Assembly: GCF_030254645.1 (NCBI RefSeq)
Contig: NZ_CP116346.1
Span: 3,265,001 to 3,329,000, forward strand
Length of the DNA stretch: 64,000 nt
Direction: 5' to 3'
Source: Paucibacter sediminis
GTDB lineage: Bacteria > Pseudomonadota > Gammaproteobacteria > Burkholderiales > Burkholderiaceae_C
Every line of letters begins with the position of its first letter. The first letter of the stretch is position 1. Positions 1 to 13,140 of this stretch are shown piece by piece. The notes beneath the pieces are model-generated. The model worked only from the letters and a program-made list of their open reading frames with translations, was not told the DNA's origin and ran no database searches. A program made the translations under genes and the position numbers.

Positions 1-2656
<2,656 letters not shown>

Positions 2657-2850
2657 ATAACTTTGACAGTTCGAAAGAGCAAGTCAGAGCTTATTGAGGT
2701 AAGCACAAGTTATGCTGTTCTTCAGAAGTCTGAATTGAACGCAATCAAAATCAAAGCTGATTCGAAGCGCGCAAGAGCCAACGCCCTTGTATAATGCGCA
2801 ACTCTACAAATTGGGTAAGTTGTTCCAGCAACAACTTGCCAACCAGTTAA

Positions 2851-2965
2851 GCCTGATGACCATAGCGAGTTGGTCCCACTCCTTCCCATCCCGAACAGGA
2901 CAGTGAAATGACTCAGCGCCGATGATAGTGCGGATTCCCGTGTGAAAGTAGGTCATCGTCAGGCT
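2851..2965 (+). rRNA. rrf: 5S ribosomal RNA
   Basis: The segment starting GCCTGATGACCATAGCGAGT and ending near GGTCATCGTCAGGCT has complementary ends (GCCTGATGAC with GTCATCGTCAGGC) and the internal CCCATCCCGAACAGGACAGTG block typical of bacterial 5S rRNA. It follows 23S after a spacer of about 195 nt that contains no tRNA. Ends are uncertain by one or two bases. Confidence 0.95.
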
Positions 2966-2977
2966 AATATCCAAAGC

Positions 2978-3017
2978 AAACCCTCCGCCTCTTATGAGTC
3001 GGAGGGTTTTTGCTTTT
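2978..3017 (+). terminator. Intrinsic terminator of the rRNA operon
   Basis: AAACCCTCCG and CGGAGGGTTT form a hairpin with a short loop, followed by TTTTTGCTTTT. It lies immediately after 5S rRNA and before the convergent GNAT gene, so it ends the rRNA transcript. Confidence 0.85.
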
Positions 3018-3028
3018 AAGGGTCGCAA

Positions 3029-3613
3029 TTACTTGAATTCAAGTTGATCATCCGGCCAGGCCGGGTTGATCAGGGCATAGAGGTCGTGATCGCGCCAGGC
3101 GCCGTTGATGAAGAGGTAGCGCTTGCTATGGCCCTCATGCGCAAAACCAAGGCGCCGCAATACTTGCCGGCTGCGCGTGTTTTCCGGGCGCACGGCGGCC
3201 TGCAGACGGTGCAGGCCTACGCGTTGGCTGAATATCTCGTCGCGCACCACTGCCAAGGCCTCGCTCATGATGCCTTGGCCTTGCCGTTGAGCATCCAGCG
3301 AGTAGCCCAGCATGGCACTCTGGAACACGGCGCGCGATACCTGCGAGACCTGGCATTGGCCGATCACCCTGGTCGGCGCATCCTGGCTGCAGATCCACCA
3401 GCGGTAAGCCTGGCCCTCCTCAAAGGCCAGGGCGGCAAGTTGCAGGCGCGCCGCCACCTGATCTGGCGCGAAAAAGCCCGCCGGCGAAGGCGGATCCCAG
3501 GGTGCGAAGTGCGCCTGATTGCGCAGATAGAACTCGCTCACCGACTCGCTGAGCGCCACGTGGGGCGCGCGCAGCAGCAGCCGTGGCGTCCGCAGTTCGC
3601 TGCTGGCGCTCAT
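3029..3613 (-). CDS. GNAT-family N-acetyltransferase, RimJ/RimL-like
   Basis: 194-residue protein with the RimJ/RimL GNAT pattern: an N-terminal ELRTPRLLLR strand, a central GYSLDAQRQGQGIMSEAL acetyl-CoA-binding region (Q/RxxGxG/A type), and the NTRSRQVLRRLGFAHEG motif near the C-terminus. Members acetylate protein N-termini or small molecules using acetyl-CoA in the cytoplasm; the substrate here cannot be told. Its ATG overlaps the stop of the upstream hydrolase (ATGA), so it is translationally coupled as the last gene of a three-gene operon and ends just before the rRNA terminator. Confidence 0.88.
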   Translation of the reverse strand: MSASSELRTPRLLLRAPHVALSESVSEFYLRNQAHFAPWDPPSPAGFFAPDQVAARLQLAALAFEEGQAYRWWICSQDAPTRVIGQCQVSQVSRAVFQSAMLGYSLDAQRQGQGIMSEALAVVRDEIFSQRVGLHRLQAAVRPENTRSRQVLRRLGFAHEGHSKRYLFINGAWRDHDLYALINPAWPDDQLEFK

Positions 3614-4464
3614 TGGAGCTGCGCTTTCAGAAAGGCCAGCATCTGCGCACGCGAGGCCTCCCTCGCAGCAGCGTTGCCGCCCACGTGGACGCCCTGGCCC
3701 GGATGCACGCCATTCGGCACGTCCTTGCGCAACTTGACGGGCGCACTCGAGTCAAAGCCGTGATAGGCGGCGGCATAGCTATGCAGCTGCACCTGCGGCT
3801 TGGCGGCCGCAGCCAGTGCCGCGCAGGGCTCGGCCGGAGTCCAGTCATCGGCCGCACCCACCAGCAACTGCAGCGGTGCCGCCGCCATATAGCCGCGCTT
3901 GAGTTCAGCCTCGCAGCCTGGGTAGAAGGCCACCGCAGCGCGCGGCCTGGGGCTTGCCTGCGCCACCTCGGCATGGGTCAGATTGGTGGCCGCCAGCACG
4001 GTGCTGCCGCCGTTGGACCAGCCCAGCAGCGCCAGGCGCGCGGTGTCCACATCGCCGCGCTGAGCCAGCCAACTCAGGGCCCCGAGCACGTCCAGACGGC
4101 GATTTGCCATCGTCACTGCACGCGTGCCGATGCGCTGCGTGCAGAGCTCCGTTTCTCCACGCGCGCCGAGCGAGTCGAGGACCAGCACATGCCAGCCCTG
4201 CTGGTTCAGCAGGGCGCTGTAGTCGCGCATGCGGACCGAAAGCTTGCCGCGGCCGTCATAGGGGCCACCGCAGCCATGCAGCAGCACGACGGCGGGGCGA
4301 GCGCCCGGCGCCTCGGCGGCGTACCAGTAGGCCTGCAGAGGCAAGGCCTGACCCCCGCGCTGCTCCAGGCTGGGCACCGATAGCGGCACGGCAGGCGTGG
4401 CAGCGTTGGCCGCCATTCCCATCAGCAGTGCGCCGGCAAGCAGGTAATGGCGCTGCCGCTTCAT
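3610..4464 (-). CDS. Dienelactone-hydrolase-like alpha/beta hydrolase with signal peptide
   Basis: 284-residue predicted exported hydrolase. The N-terminus (MKRQRHYLLAGALLMGMAANA) is a signal peptide. An early VVLLHGCGG is the oxyanion strand, LALLGWSNGGS is the nucleophile elbow (GxSxG with Ser), a DDWTP loop offers the acid, and YHGFD carries the likely catalytic His. This is the order of the dienelactone hydrolase family. Start chosen at the ATG that overlaps the upstream stop (ATGA). Substrate is unknown; the AhpD-like partner and GNAT in the same operon do not define a pathway. Confidence 0.85.
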   Translation of the reverse strand: MKRQRHYLLAGALLMGMAANAATPAVPLSVPSLEQRGGQALPLQAYWYAAEAPGARPAVVLLHGCGGPYDGRGKLSVRMRDYSALLNQQGWHVLVLDSLGARGETELCTQRIGTRAVTMANRRLDVLGALSWLAQRGDVDTARLALLGWSNGGSTVLAATNLTHAEVAQASPRPRAAVAFYPGCEAELKRGYMAAAPLQLLVGAADDWTPAEPCAALAAAAKPQVQLHSYAAAYHGFDSSAPVKLRKDVPNGVHPGQGVHVGGNAAAREASRAQMLAFLKAQLQ

Positions 4465-4928
4465 GCTGCTGGGCGCGGCAGTGGCGGCGTGAAGCGCAGC
4501 GCTACCGCGATGCGGTTCCAGGCATTGATGTTGGCCACTGCCGCGGTGAGGTAGCCCAGCTGTGCCGGCCCGAACTCGGCCAGGGCCTCTGCATAGAGTG
4601 CGTCGCCGACGCCGTCGGCTGGCTTGCAGAGCGCCTCGGTCCAGGCCAGGGCGATGCGCTCGCGCGGGCTGTAGACCGGCGCCTCGCGCCAGGCCGCCAG
4701 CAGGTCGAGCTTGGCGGCCGGCATAGCGAGCCCGCGCGCCATATTGAGATGGAACTGCAGGCAGAAGGCGCAGGCGTTGATTTGCGACGCACGCAGCTTG
4801 ATCAGCTCCAGCAGGTCCTTGGGCAGGCCTGATTCGTTGATGGCCTTGCCCAGGGCGAGCAGGGCTTCGGACACACCGGGTGTCAGGCTGGCGAATTCGG
4901 GACGGTCTATGCGTGCGGCGGTGCTCAT
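4461..4928 (-). CDS. Carboxymuconolactone decarboxylase / AhpD-like protein
   Basis: 155-residue all-helical protein of the CMD/AhpD family. The redox motif CAFCLQFH (CxxCxxxH) near residues 53-60 is the AhpD peroxidase-type active site, so alkylhydroperoxidase-like thiol chemistry is more likely than lactone decarboxylation. First gene of the three-gene minus-strand operon. The ATG is preceded by AAGGAGAA, a good ribosome binding site. It is divergent from the GbsR-cydAB operon and shares its control region. Confidence 0.9.
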   Translation of the reverse strand: MSTAARIDRPEFASLTPGVSEALLALGKAINESGLPKDLLELIKLRASQINACAFCLQFHLNMARGLAMPAAKLDLLAAWREAPVYSPRERIALAWTEALCKPADGVGDALYAEALAEFGPAQLGYLTAAVANINAWNRIAVALRFTPPLPRPAA

Positions 4929-5054
4929 GGCGTTCTCCTTGACTCGCCATTATTCAGGAGCCGTGTTGCTGCTTGTCGGTGTGTGCCTGCCGGCGGGCGC
5001 CCCTCACGCAAGGCCTTGCCTCGGGCTCAGGCATTCCAAATTCCTTTGTGAAAG

Positions 5055-5070
5055 TTCAGTAAATACTGAA
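5055..5070. promoter_or_regulatory. Perfect 16-bp palindrome, candidate operator of the GbsR/MarR regulator
   Basis: TTCAGTA-AA-TACTGAA is a perfect inverted repeat of two 7-nt arms around AA. It lies in the AT-rich part of the 215-bp gap between the divergent AhpD-like gene and the GbsR gene, 73 bp before the GbsR start. Winged-helix dimers of this superfamily bind such palindromes, and autoregulation is common. The assignment to this regulator is inference. Confidence 0.6.
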
Positions 5071-5143
5071 AATACAGCAATACCTTGAGATGGATTAAAC
5101 GAAGAGTGCCGGCGCTTTGCCCTGGCGCAAGGAGTGAAATGCA

Positions 5144-5716
5144 ATGTCGTCAACGACCATGAGTCCCCTGGTGCGCAGCTTTGTGGCGCACTTCGGCGAG
5201 ATGGGCAGCCGCTGGGGTATCAACCGCACGGTGGGGCAGATCTACGCGCTGATCTACGTCTCGCTGCGGCCGCTGAATGCCGATGAGATGGCCGAGGCTT
5301 TGGAGTTCAGCCGGTCCAATGTGAGCATGGGCTTGAAGGAGTTGCAGGCCTGGCGCTTGGTCAAGCTCAGGCACCTCCCGGGGGATCGGCGCGAGTACTT
5401 CGAGGCTCCCAGCGACGCCTGGGAGATCTTCCGCACCCTGGCGGAGGAGCGGCGCCGGCGCGAGATCGAGCCGACGCTGTCGATGCTGCGCAATGCCCTG
5501 CTGGAAGCGCCGGCGAGCGAGGAGGACCGGGTGGCGCAGGAACGCATGCGCAGCATGCACGACCTGATCGAGCTGATGACGACCTGGTTCGACGATGTGC
5601 AGCGCATGGACTCGCAGACCCTGGCCCAGCTGATGAAGATGGGTTCCAAGGTGCAGAAGCTGCTGGAGTTCACCGGCAAGGTCAAGGTGCTCAGCGGCGG
5701 CAAGGAGGCACGTTGA
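5144..5716 (+). CDS. GbsR/MarR-family transcriptional regulator
   Basis: 190-residue winged-helix regulator. Residues 1-90 show the GbsR pattern (GINRTVGQIYALIYVSLRPL, then NADEMAEALEFSRSNVSMGLKEL as the recognition helix, and HLPGDRREYFEA as the wing). A charged coiled C-terminal half suits dimerisation. AAGGAG lies 9 nt before the ATG and decides the start. The TGA overlaps the cydA ATG by one base, so the regulator is cotranscribed with, and probably controls, the cytochrome bd oxidase. The inducing signal is not visible. Confidence 0.88.
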   Translation: MSSTTMSPLVRSFVAHFGEMGSRWGINRTVGQIYALIYVSLRPLNADEMAEALEFSRSNVSMGLKELQAWRLVKLRHLPGDRREYFEAPSDAWEIFRTLAEERRRREIEPTLSMLRNALLEAPASEEDRVAQERMRSMHDLIELMTTWFDDVQRMDSQTLAQLMKMGSKVQKLLEFTGKVKVLSGGKEAR

Positions 5717-7068
5717 TGGATGCCGTCCTGCTCGCGCGCCTGCAATTCGCGCTCAACATCAGCTTCCACATCCTGTTCCCCACCATCACCATCGCACTCG
5801 CCTGGGTGCTGCTGTTCTTCCGCTGGCGCTGGCTGGCCACGGGCGCGGCCAGCTGGCTCTCGGCCTACCGCTTCTGGACCAAGGTGTTCGCGCTCAGCTT
5901 CGCGCTGGGCGTGGTCAGCGGCATCACCATGAGCTTCCAGTTCGGCAGCAACTGGCCGGGCTTCATGGAGCGGGCCGGCAATATCGCCGGGCCGCTGCTG
6001 GGCTACGAGGTGCTGACGGCCTTCTTTCTCGAGGCCAGCTTCCTGGGCGTGATGCTGTTCGGCCATGGCCGCGTCAGCGAACGCGTGCACCTGATCGCCA
6101 CCGCCCTGGTGGCCGGTGGCACCACGCTCAGTGCCTTCTGGATCCTGAGCCTGAACTCCTGGATGCAGACACCGCAGGGTTTCGAGATCATCCAGGGTGA
6201 ATTCCATGCCAAGGACTGGCTGGAGGTGATCTTCAACCCGTCCTTCCCCTACCGCCTGGCGCACAAGCTGCTGGCCTCGGGCCTGACCGTCGCCTTCCTG
6301 CTGGCGGGCGTGAGCGCCTGGCAGTTGCTCAAGCAACGCGTGCAGCCGCATACCGGTGCGGTGCTGCGCGTGGGCCTGACCCTGGCGGCCGTGCTGATCC
6401 CGTTGCAGATCTTCATGGGCGACCAGCATGGCCTCAACACGCTCAAGCATCAACCGCAAAAAGTCGCGGCGATGGAGGGCTTGTGGGAGACCGAGCGTGG
6501 CGCGCCGCTGCTGCTGTTCGCATGGCCGAATGAGCAGACGCGCCGCAACGACTACGCGATCGAAATTCCGCGCCTGGCGAGTCTGATCCTGACCCATGAG
6601 GCCGATGGCGAGCTGCGCGGGCTGAACGAGTTCCAGGGCGCGCATCCACCGGTGGCACCGGTGTTCTTCGCCTTTCGCGTGATGGTGGGCATGGGGCTGG
6701 CGATGCTCGCTGCGAGCTGGCTGGCCTGGTGGCTGTACCGCCGCCGGGGCTGGCGACCCGAGGAACTGCCGAGGCCGCTGCTGCGGCTGCTCGCCTGGAT
6801 GAGCTTCTCCGGCTGGGTGGCCACGCTGGCGGGCTGGTATGTCACCGAGATCGGCCGGCAACCCTTTCTGGTCTATGGCTGGCTGCGCACCGCCGAGCTG
6901 GCCTCCGCCACGCCGGCGCCCACCATCGCCCTGAGCCTGGCCGGCTATGCCTCGCTCTATCTGGGCCTGCTCCTGGCCTATGTGATGGTGGTCAAGACCA
7001 TGGCCGAGAAGACGGCCGCGGCGGAGCCCGTTGCACCGGTCAATTTCAATCGGAGGGTGGCCGCATGA
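5716..7068 (+). CDS. cydA: Cytochrome bd-type quinol oxidase subunit I, short Q-loop (CIO-like)
   Basis: 450-residue polytopic membrane protein. SFHILFPT near the N-terminus carries the haem b595 ligand His, LAHKLLASG the His ligand of b558 and GWYVTEIGRQPF is the conserved segment after the Q-loop. It is about 70 residues shorter than E. coli CydA, and the Q-loop between GLWETERGAPL and GWYVTEIG is short, as in cyanide-insensitive oxidases (CioA). It oxidises quinol and reduces oxygen to water in the inner membrane. ATG chosen over an in-frame TTG directly before it; the ATG overlaps the regulator's stop (TGATG). Confidence 0.95.
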   Translation: MDAVLLARLQFALNISFHILFPTITIALAWVLLFFRWRWLATGAASWLSAYRFWTKVFALSFALGVVSGITMSFQFGSNWPGFMERAGNIAGPLLGYEVLTAFFLEASFLGVMLFGHGRVSERVHLIATALVAGGTTLSAFWILSLNSWMQTPQGFEIIQGEFHAKDWLEVIFNPSFPYRLAHKLLASGLTVAFLLAGVSAWQLLKQRVQPHTGAVLRVGLTLAAVLIPLQIFMGDQHGLNTLKHQPQKVAAMEGLWETERGAPLLLFAWPNEQTRRNDYAIEIPRLASLILTHEADGELRGLNEFQGAHPPVAPVFFAFRVMVGMGLAMLAASWLAWWLYRRRGWRPEELPRPLLRLLAWMSFSGWVATLAGWYVTEIGRQPFLVYGWLRTAELASATPAPTIALSLAGYASLYLGLLLAYVMVVKTMAEKTAAAEPVAPVNFNRRVAA

Positions 7069-8060
7069 GCGCCGAACAATGGATGCCGCTGGTTTTCATG
7101 GCGCTGATGGGTTTCGCCCTGCTGCTCTACGTGGTGCTGGATGGCTATGACCTGGGCGTCGGCCTGCTGATGCTGGGCGCCAGCGATGCCGACAAGGATC
7201 GCATGATCGCCTCCATCGGCCCCTTCTGGGATGCCAACGAGACCTGGCTGGTGCTTGGCGTGGGGGTGCTGCTGATCGCCTTCCCCAAGGCCCAGGGCGT
7301 GGTGATGCAGGCGCTCTATCTGCCCATCGTGCTGATGCTGATGGGCCTGATGCTGCGCGGCGTGGCCTTCGACTTCCGCGTCAAGGTGCAGGCCGAGTGG
7401 AAGCCGCTGTGGAACCGCGCCTTCATGGGCGGCTCTCTGCTGGCCGCACTGGCGCAAGGCTGGATGCTGGGGCGCTATGTGACGGCGTTCCAGCCTGGCG
7501 GCTTGTTTGACGCCTTTGCCCTGCTGATCGCGCTGGCGCTGACGGCGGCCTATCTGCTGCTGGGCGCGACCTGGCTGATCATGAAGACCGAGGCCCTGCT
7601 GCAACAGCGCGCCATCCGGCTGGCGAAGCGCGCCTGGCCCTTGTTGCTGCTGGGGCTGGCGGCCATCTCGGTGGCCACACCCTGGCTCAGCCCGACGGTG
7701 CGCGAGCGCTGGTTCACCATGCCGGGCTTCATCGCCTTGCTGCCGATTCCGCTGACCAGCGCGCTGGCATTGCTGGCGCTGCGCGGGCTGCTCAACTCCA
7801 GCCGCATCGTCGGCAAGCTGTGCTGGGCGCCGTTTGCGCTCATGGTGCTGGTGATGCTGCTGGGCTTCTTCGGCCTGGCCTACAGCCTCTATCCCTATGT
7901 GGTGATGGACCGCATCACCGTCTGGCAGGCGGCCGCGGCTCCCAAATCGCTGCAGTTCATCCTGGTGGGCTGTGCCATCACCGTGCCGGCCATACTCGCT
8001 TACACCGCCTTTGCCTATCGGGTGTTTTGGGGCAAGGCCGGCGAGCTGAGCTATGCCTGA
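7065..8060 (+). CDS. cydB: Cytochrome bd-type quinol oxidase subunit II
   Basis: 331-residue polytopic subunit. The N-terminus MPLVFMALMGFALLLYVVLDGYDLGVG and the following FWDANETWLVLGVGVLLIAFP block are diagnostic of CydB/CioB, the structural partner of subunit I. Its length fits the CioB type better than E. coli CydB (379). ATGA overlap with cydA shows translational coupling. No CydX-like micro-ORF was recognised downstream. Confidence 0.95.
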   Translation: MSAEQWMPLVFMALMGFALLLYVVLDGYDLGVGLLMLGASDADKDRMIASIGPFWDANETWLVLGVGVLLIAFPKAQGVVMQALYLPIVLMLMGLMLRGVAFDFRVKVQAEWKPLWNRAFMGGSLLAALAQGWMLGRYVTAFQPGGLFDAFALLIALALTAAYLLLGATWLIMKTEALLQQRAIRLAKRAWPLLLLGLAAISVATPWLSPTVRERWFTMPGFIALLPIPLTSALALLALRGLLNSSRIVGKLCWAPFALMVLVMLLGFFGLAYSLYPYVVMDRITVWQAAAAPKSLQFILVGCAITVPAILAYTAFAYRVFWGKAGELSYA

Positions 8061-8184
8061 AGTCATTGCAACTCGTCGCGCTGCACCGCAAGTCGCGCCG
8101 GAAAGCCGGCAGTTCGTCACCTCCCCCTGGCAAGCCGGCGCGTGACTTCAGATACTTCTTCCAACGCTTCGAAGAGGGGGAGTC

Positions 8185-8484
8185 ATGTTGCAAAAAGAAA
8201 CCAGCAGGTCACGCAGCGCAATACGGGCACTGGGCATCGCTGCATTGAGCGCAGCCTGCCTGGCACCGAGCCTGGCGCAGGCCAGCGAGGTCGTCAAGCT
8301 GGCACGCCTGGTCATCACCGGCAAGCGCGCCAGCACCGAAGCCACGCTGCCGCGCGGCACCGAGGCGCAAACCGTGCAGCAATTGCCGCGCGTGCTGGTC
8401 GAGGGGCAGCGTCTGCAGCCCGAGGCCTCGTTCAGCCCCATGGCGGTGCTGTTCGGCTCACGCCCGGTGGTCAAGCCGATCTGA
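8185..8484 (+). CDS. Small secreted protein of unknown function
   Basis: 99 residues with a convincing signal peptide (positively charged start, ALGIAALSAACLAPSLAQA cleavage region). The mature part is about 65 residues, contains LVITGKRAS and repeated short basic/hydrophobic stretches, has no cysteine after the signal and no recognisable domain. A strong ribosome binding site (GAGGGGGAG) precedes the ATG. It follows cydB by 124 nt, in which a small GCCGG-AAAG-CCGGC hairpin (8097-8110) without a T-tract is the only structure, so cotranscription with cydAB is possible. Function unknown. Confidence 0.65.
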   Translation: MLQKETSRSRSAIRALGIAALSAACLAPSLAQASEVVKLARLVITGKRASTEATLPRGTEAQTVQQLPRVLVEGQRLQPEASFSPMAVLFGSRPVVKPI

Positions 8485-8497
8485 GTTTGACCCGCGC

Positions 8498-9019
8498 TCA
8501 GGCCCAGGTCGGTGGCCTGGGATGCAGCCTCGCCATCGCCAGGCTGTCCACATACTGGCCGTCGCGCAGCGCATAGGCGCGCATGCGGCCCTCATGCTGA
8601 AAGCCGCAGCGCTCATAGAGGCGGATGGCACGCGTGTTGTCCGCGTAGACCCCCAGCTCGATACGCAAGACCTGACCCCAGTTGTCGGCATAGTCGATTA
8701 GCGCATCCATCAGAGCCCGGCCAATGCCCTGGCCCTGGGCGGCCGACGCCACCGAGATGCCCAGCGACATCACATGGCGGCGCCGCAGCGCCAGCCCCGC
8801 GGGATGCAGCCCGGCCATGCCCAGCACCTTGCCATCGAGTTCGGCCACCAGATTGATGTCGCTCTTGCCCGGCGCCGAGGTTTCGAGCAGGCGCTGGCGC
8901 CACAGCTCCTCGGTGGGGTAGGGCAGTTGCAGCAGCCCGGCGTAGACCTCGGGCTCGCGCATGAACTGCATGACCGCGCTGGCATCGCTGGGCAGGGCGC
9001 GGCGTAAGGTCAATGGCAT
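8498..9019 (-). CDS. GNAT-family N-acetyltransferase
   Basis: 173-residue acetyltransferase. SLGISVASAAQGQGIGRALMDALIDYA is the acetyl-CoA-binding motif A (QGQGIG), and NTRAIRLYERCGFQHEGRMR is motif B, as in RimI/PhnO-like enzymes. Start set at MPLTLRRALP; an in-frame ATG 23 codons upstream would run into the divergent SET gene and is less likely. Substrate unknown. Confidence 0.88.
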   Translation of the reverse strand: MPLTLRRALPSDASAVMQFMREPEVYAGLLQLPYPTEELWRQRLLETSAPGKSDINLVAELDGKVLGMAGLHPAGLALRRRHVMSLGISVASAAQGQGIGRALMDALIDYADNWGQVLRIELGVYADNTRAIRLYERCGFQHEGRMRAYALRDGQYVDSLAMARLHPRPPTWA

Positions 9020-9054
9020 CTCGGTAGTCCTCGTCGTGAGCAGGGGGCTCCATA

Positions 9055-9564
9055 ATGCCGTACGCCAGCGTCCCTGACCAAATGCCACGCCTCACCGAAC
9101 TTCCCAGCCCAGCCGCGCTCACTGCGGCGCCATCGCCCTTGCCCAAGGGGCAGCCGCAGCCAGCGGAGAAATTCGCCTTGCATGCCGGCCCGTCGCGCAT
9201 CGACGGCCAGGGCGTGTTTGCCGACGAGGCCATTCCGGCGCGCCGCAAGATCGGCGAGATGCGTGGCGAGCTGATCTCGGTGGCCGAGGCACGCCGCCGC
9301 ATCAAGGGCCGCGAGCGCATCCATGTGGTCGAGCTGAGCGAGAAGCGCGCGGTTGACGCCACGCATGATGCGGGCGTGATGCGCTTCATCAACCATTCCT
9401 GCAGCCCCAACGCGGTGCTGCGCATCCGCCAGGGCCGGGCCGAGTTCTATGCGCTGCGCGATATCGAGCCGGGGGAGGAGCTCACCGCCCACTATGGCGA
9501 GAGCCACCACGAGGGGCGGCTGCGCTGCCGCTGCGGCGCGCCGAATTGCAGCGGCAAGCTGTGA
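9055..9564 (+). CDS. SET-domain protein, putative lysine methyltransferase
   Basis: 169 residues. The SET core is complete: GVFADEAIPARRKIGEMRGE at the start, RFINHSCSPNA (pseudoknot and SAM/substrate region), and ELTAHYGESHHEG, followed by a post-SET-like cysteine cluster RCRCGAPNCSGKL (CxCx4C) that with the Cys of NHSC could bind one zinc. Such proteins transfer methyl groups from SAM to lysine. Bacterial targets are mostly unknown. An alternative start at 9082 would shorten the unstructured N-terminus. Divergent from a GNAT gene across about 35 bp. Confidence 0.85.
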   Translation: MPYASVPDQMPRLTELPSPAALTAAPSPLPKGQPQPAEKFALHAGPSRIDGQGVFADEAIPARRKIGEMRGELISVAEARRRIKGRERIHVVELSEKRAVDATHDAGVMRFINHSCSPNAVLRIRQGRAEFYALRDIEPGEELTAHYGESHHEGRLRCRCGAPNCSGKL

Positions 9565-9582
9565 GCCTGTTGGGCCCGCGGC

Positions 9583-10284
9583 TCAGGAGTTGAGCTGGGC
9601 GCCGGCGGGCGGTTGCAGCCAGAACAGGCGCAGATCCTGCGCCGCATAGAGCGCATCGTCCACCAGCACGTCCTGGTCCACCTCGTCCTCGGGTTCGTAG
9701 GCCTCGTTGATATAGGCCTCGCGCTGCTCGCCGGCCGGCATCGCCACGGCGGCGATGGCCATCAGCAGCGAGTCCAGCATCTGGCCGGCTTCGCCCTCGG
9801 CATCGTGGGCGTACCAGCTTTCCTCGAAATCATCCACGGCCTGCATAAAGCCCTCGGCCCACATCACGCCGGGGGCGGGCAGCTCGTCGAGCTGGTCGGC
9901 GGTGAGCACGCCTTGCGACAGCAGGGAGGCGCGCGTGGCCTCGTCGAACTCGGTGATCAGCGGCGAGAGGCGCAGCGCATCGGCATTCTCCATCAGGGCC
10001 TCGGGATCGAGCGCCTCGGCGATCTCGTTCCAGCGCTCGTGCAGCACTTCCATGAATTCGTCCACCGCCTCGCGTTCCTCCAGCACGGCCGGCCAGTCTT
10101 CGCCGAACAGGGCGTCCATGGCCTGCAGCGGCGAGGCATCGGCGGGGCCGCAGATCAGCGCGGTCATATAGCCGTCCAGCGTGTCGATGGGCACGGCGTC
10201 CTCATCGTCCTCCACGGCGGCAGCCAGGATGTTCAGCAGGGCGGCCAGGCGCTCTGCGTTGTCGTGGTCGATCTCTTGGCTCAT
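9583..10284 (-). CDS. UPF0149 family protein (YecA/YgfB-like)
   Basis: 233-residue strongly acidic protein with the UPF0149 pattern: DTLDGYMTALICGP, a middle ALLSQGVL-type linker, and VMWAEGFMQAVDDFEESW. The C-terminal SEC-C zinc motif found in longer YecA proteins is absent. No precise function is known for this family. AAGGAA at 10291-10296 gives 6-nt spacing to the chosen ATG (10284); the in-frame ATG at 10290 would be too close. It lies downstream of alaS on the same strand but beyond a terminator. Confidence 0.85.
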   Translation of the reverse strand: MSQEIDHDNAERLAALLNILAAAVEDDEDAVPIDTLDGYMTALICGPADASPLQAMDALFGEDWPAVLEEREAVDEFMEVLHERWNEIAEALDPEALMENADALRLSPLITEFDEATRASLLSQGVLTADQLDELPAPGVMWAEGFMQAVDDFEESWYAHDAEGEAGQMLDSLLMAIAAVAMPAGEQREAYINEAYEPEDEVDQDVLVDDALYAAQDLRLFWLQPPAGAQLNS

Positions 10285-10311
10285 GCGCATTTCCTTGGCT
10301 ACAGAAAGAAC

Positions 10312-10340
10312 AAGGGCCCCCGCTTGAACCGGGGGCCCTT
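10312..10340 (-). terminator. Intrinsic terminator after alaS
   Basis: Perfect 10-bp stem AAGGGCCCCC / GGGGGCCCTT with a 9-nt loop, 22 nt beyond the alaS stop, followed on the minus strand by TTGTTCTTTCT. It separates alaS from the UPF0149 gene. Confidence 0.8.
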
Positions 10341-10362
10341 GCTGAAGTGATTGTCTATCGGA

Positions 10363-12990
<2,628 letters not shown>

Positions 12991-13140
12991 TCCGGGCGCT
13001 TTCTCGTCAACCCTCAGCGTGGCTGGGGTAAATGCTTGATTTTTGGGGGCCGTTGATTATAGGGGCGGGTGTTGCCCGGGCCACCCTCGGCGGCGGGGTA
13101 GAGTGCTGTCTCCAATCCCTGACGATCGACGGAGTTTTCG

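Noticed and set aside
5254-6861. 535-codon minus-strand frame across the GbsR and cydA genes
   Set aside because: Low-complexity Gln/His/Arg-rich translation typical of an antisense shadow; overlaps clearly coding cydA.
8061-8184. CydX-like micro-gene after cydB
   Set aside because: No short frame with a membrane helix and binding site was found in this gap.
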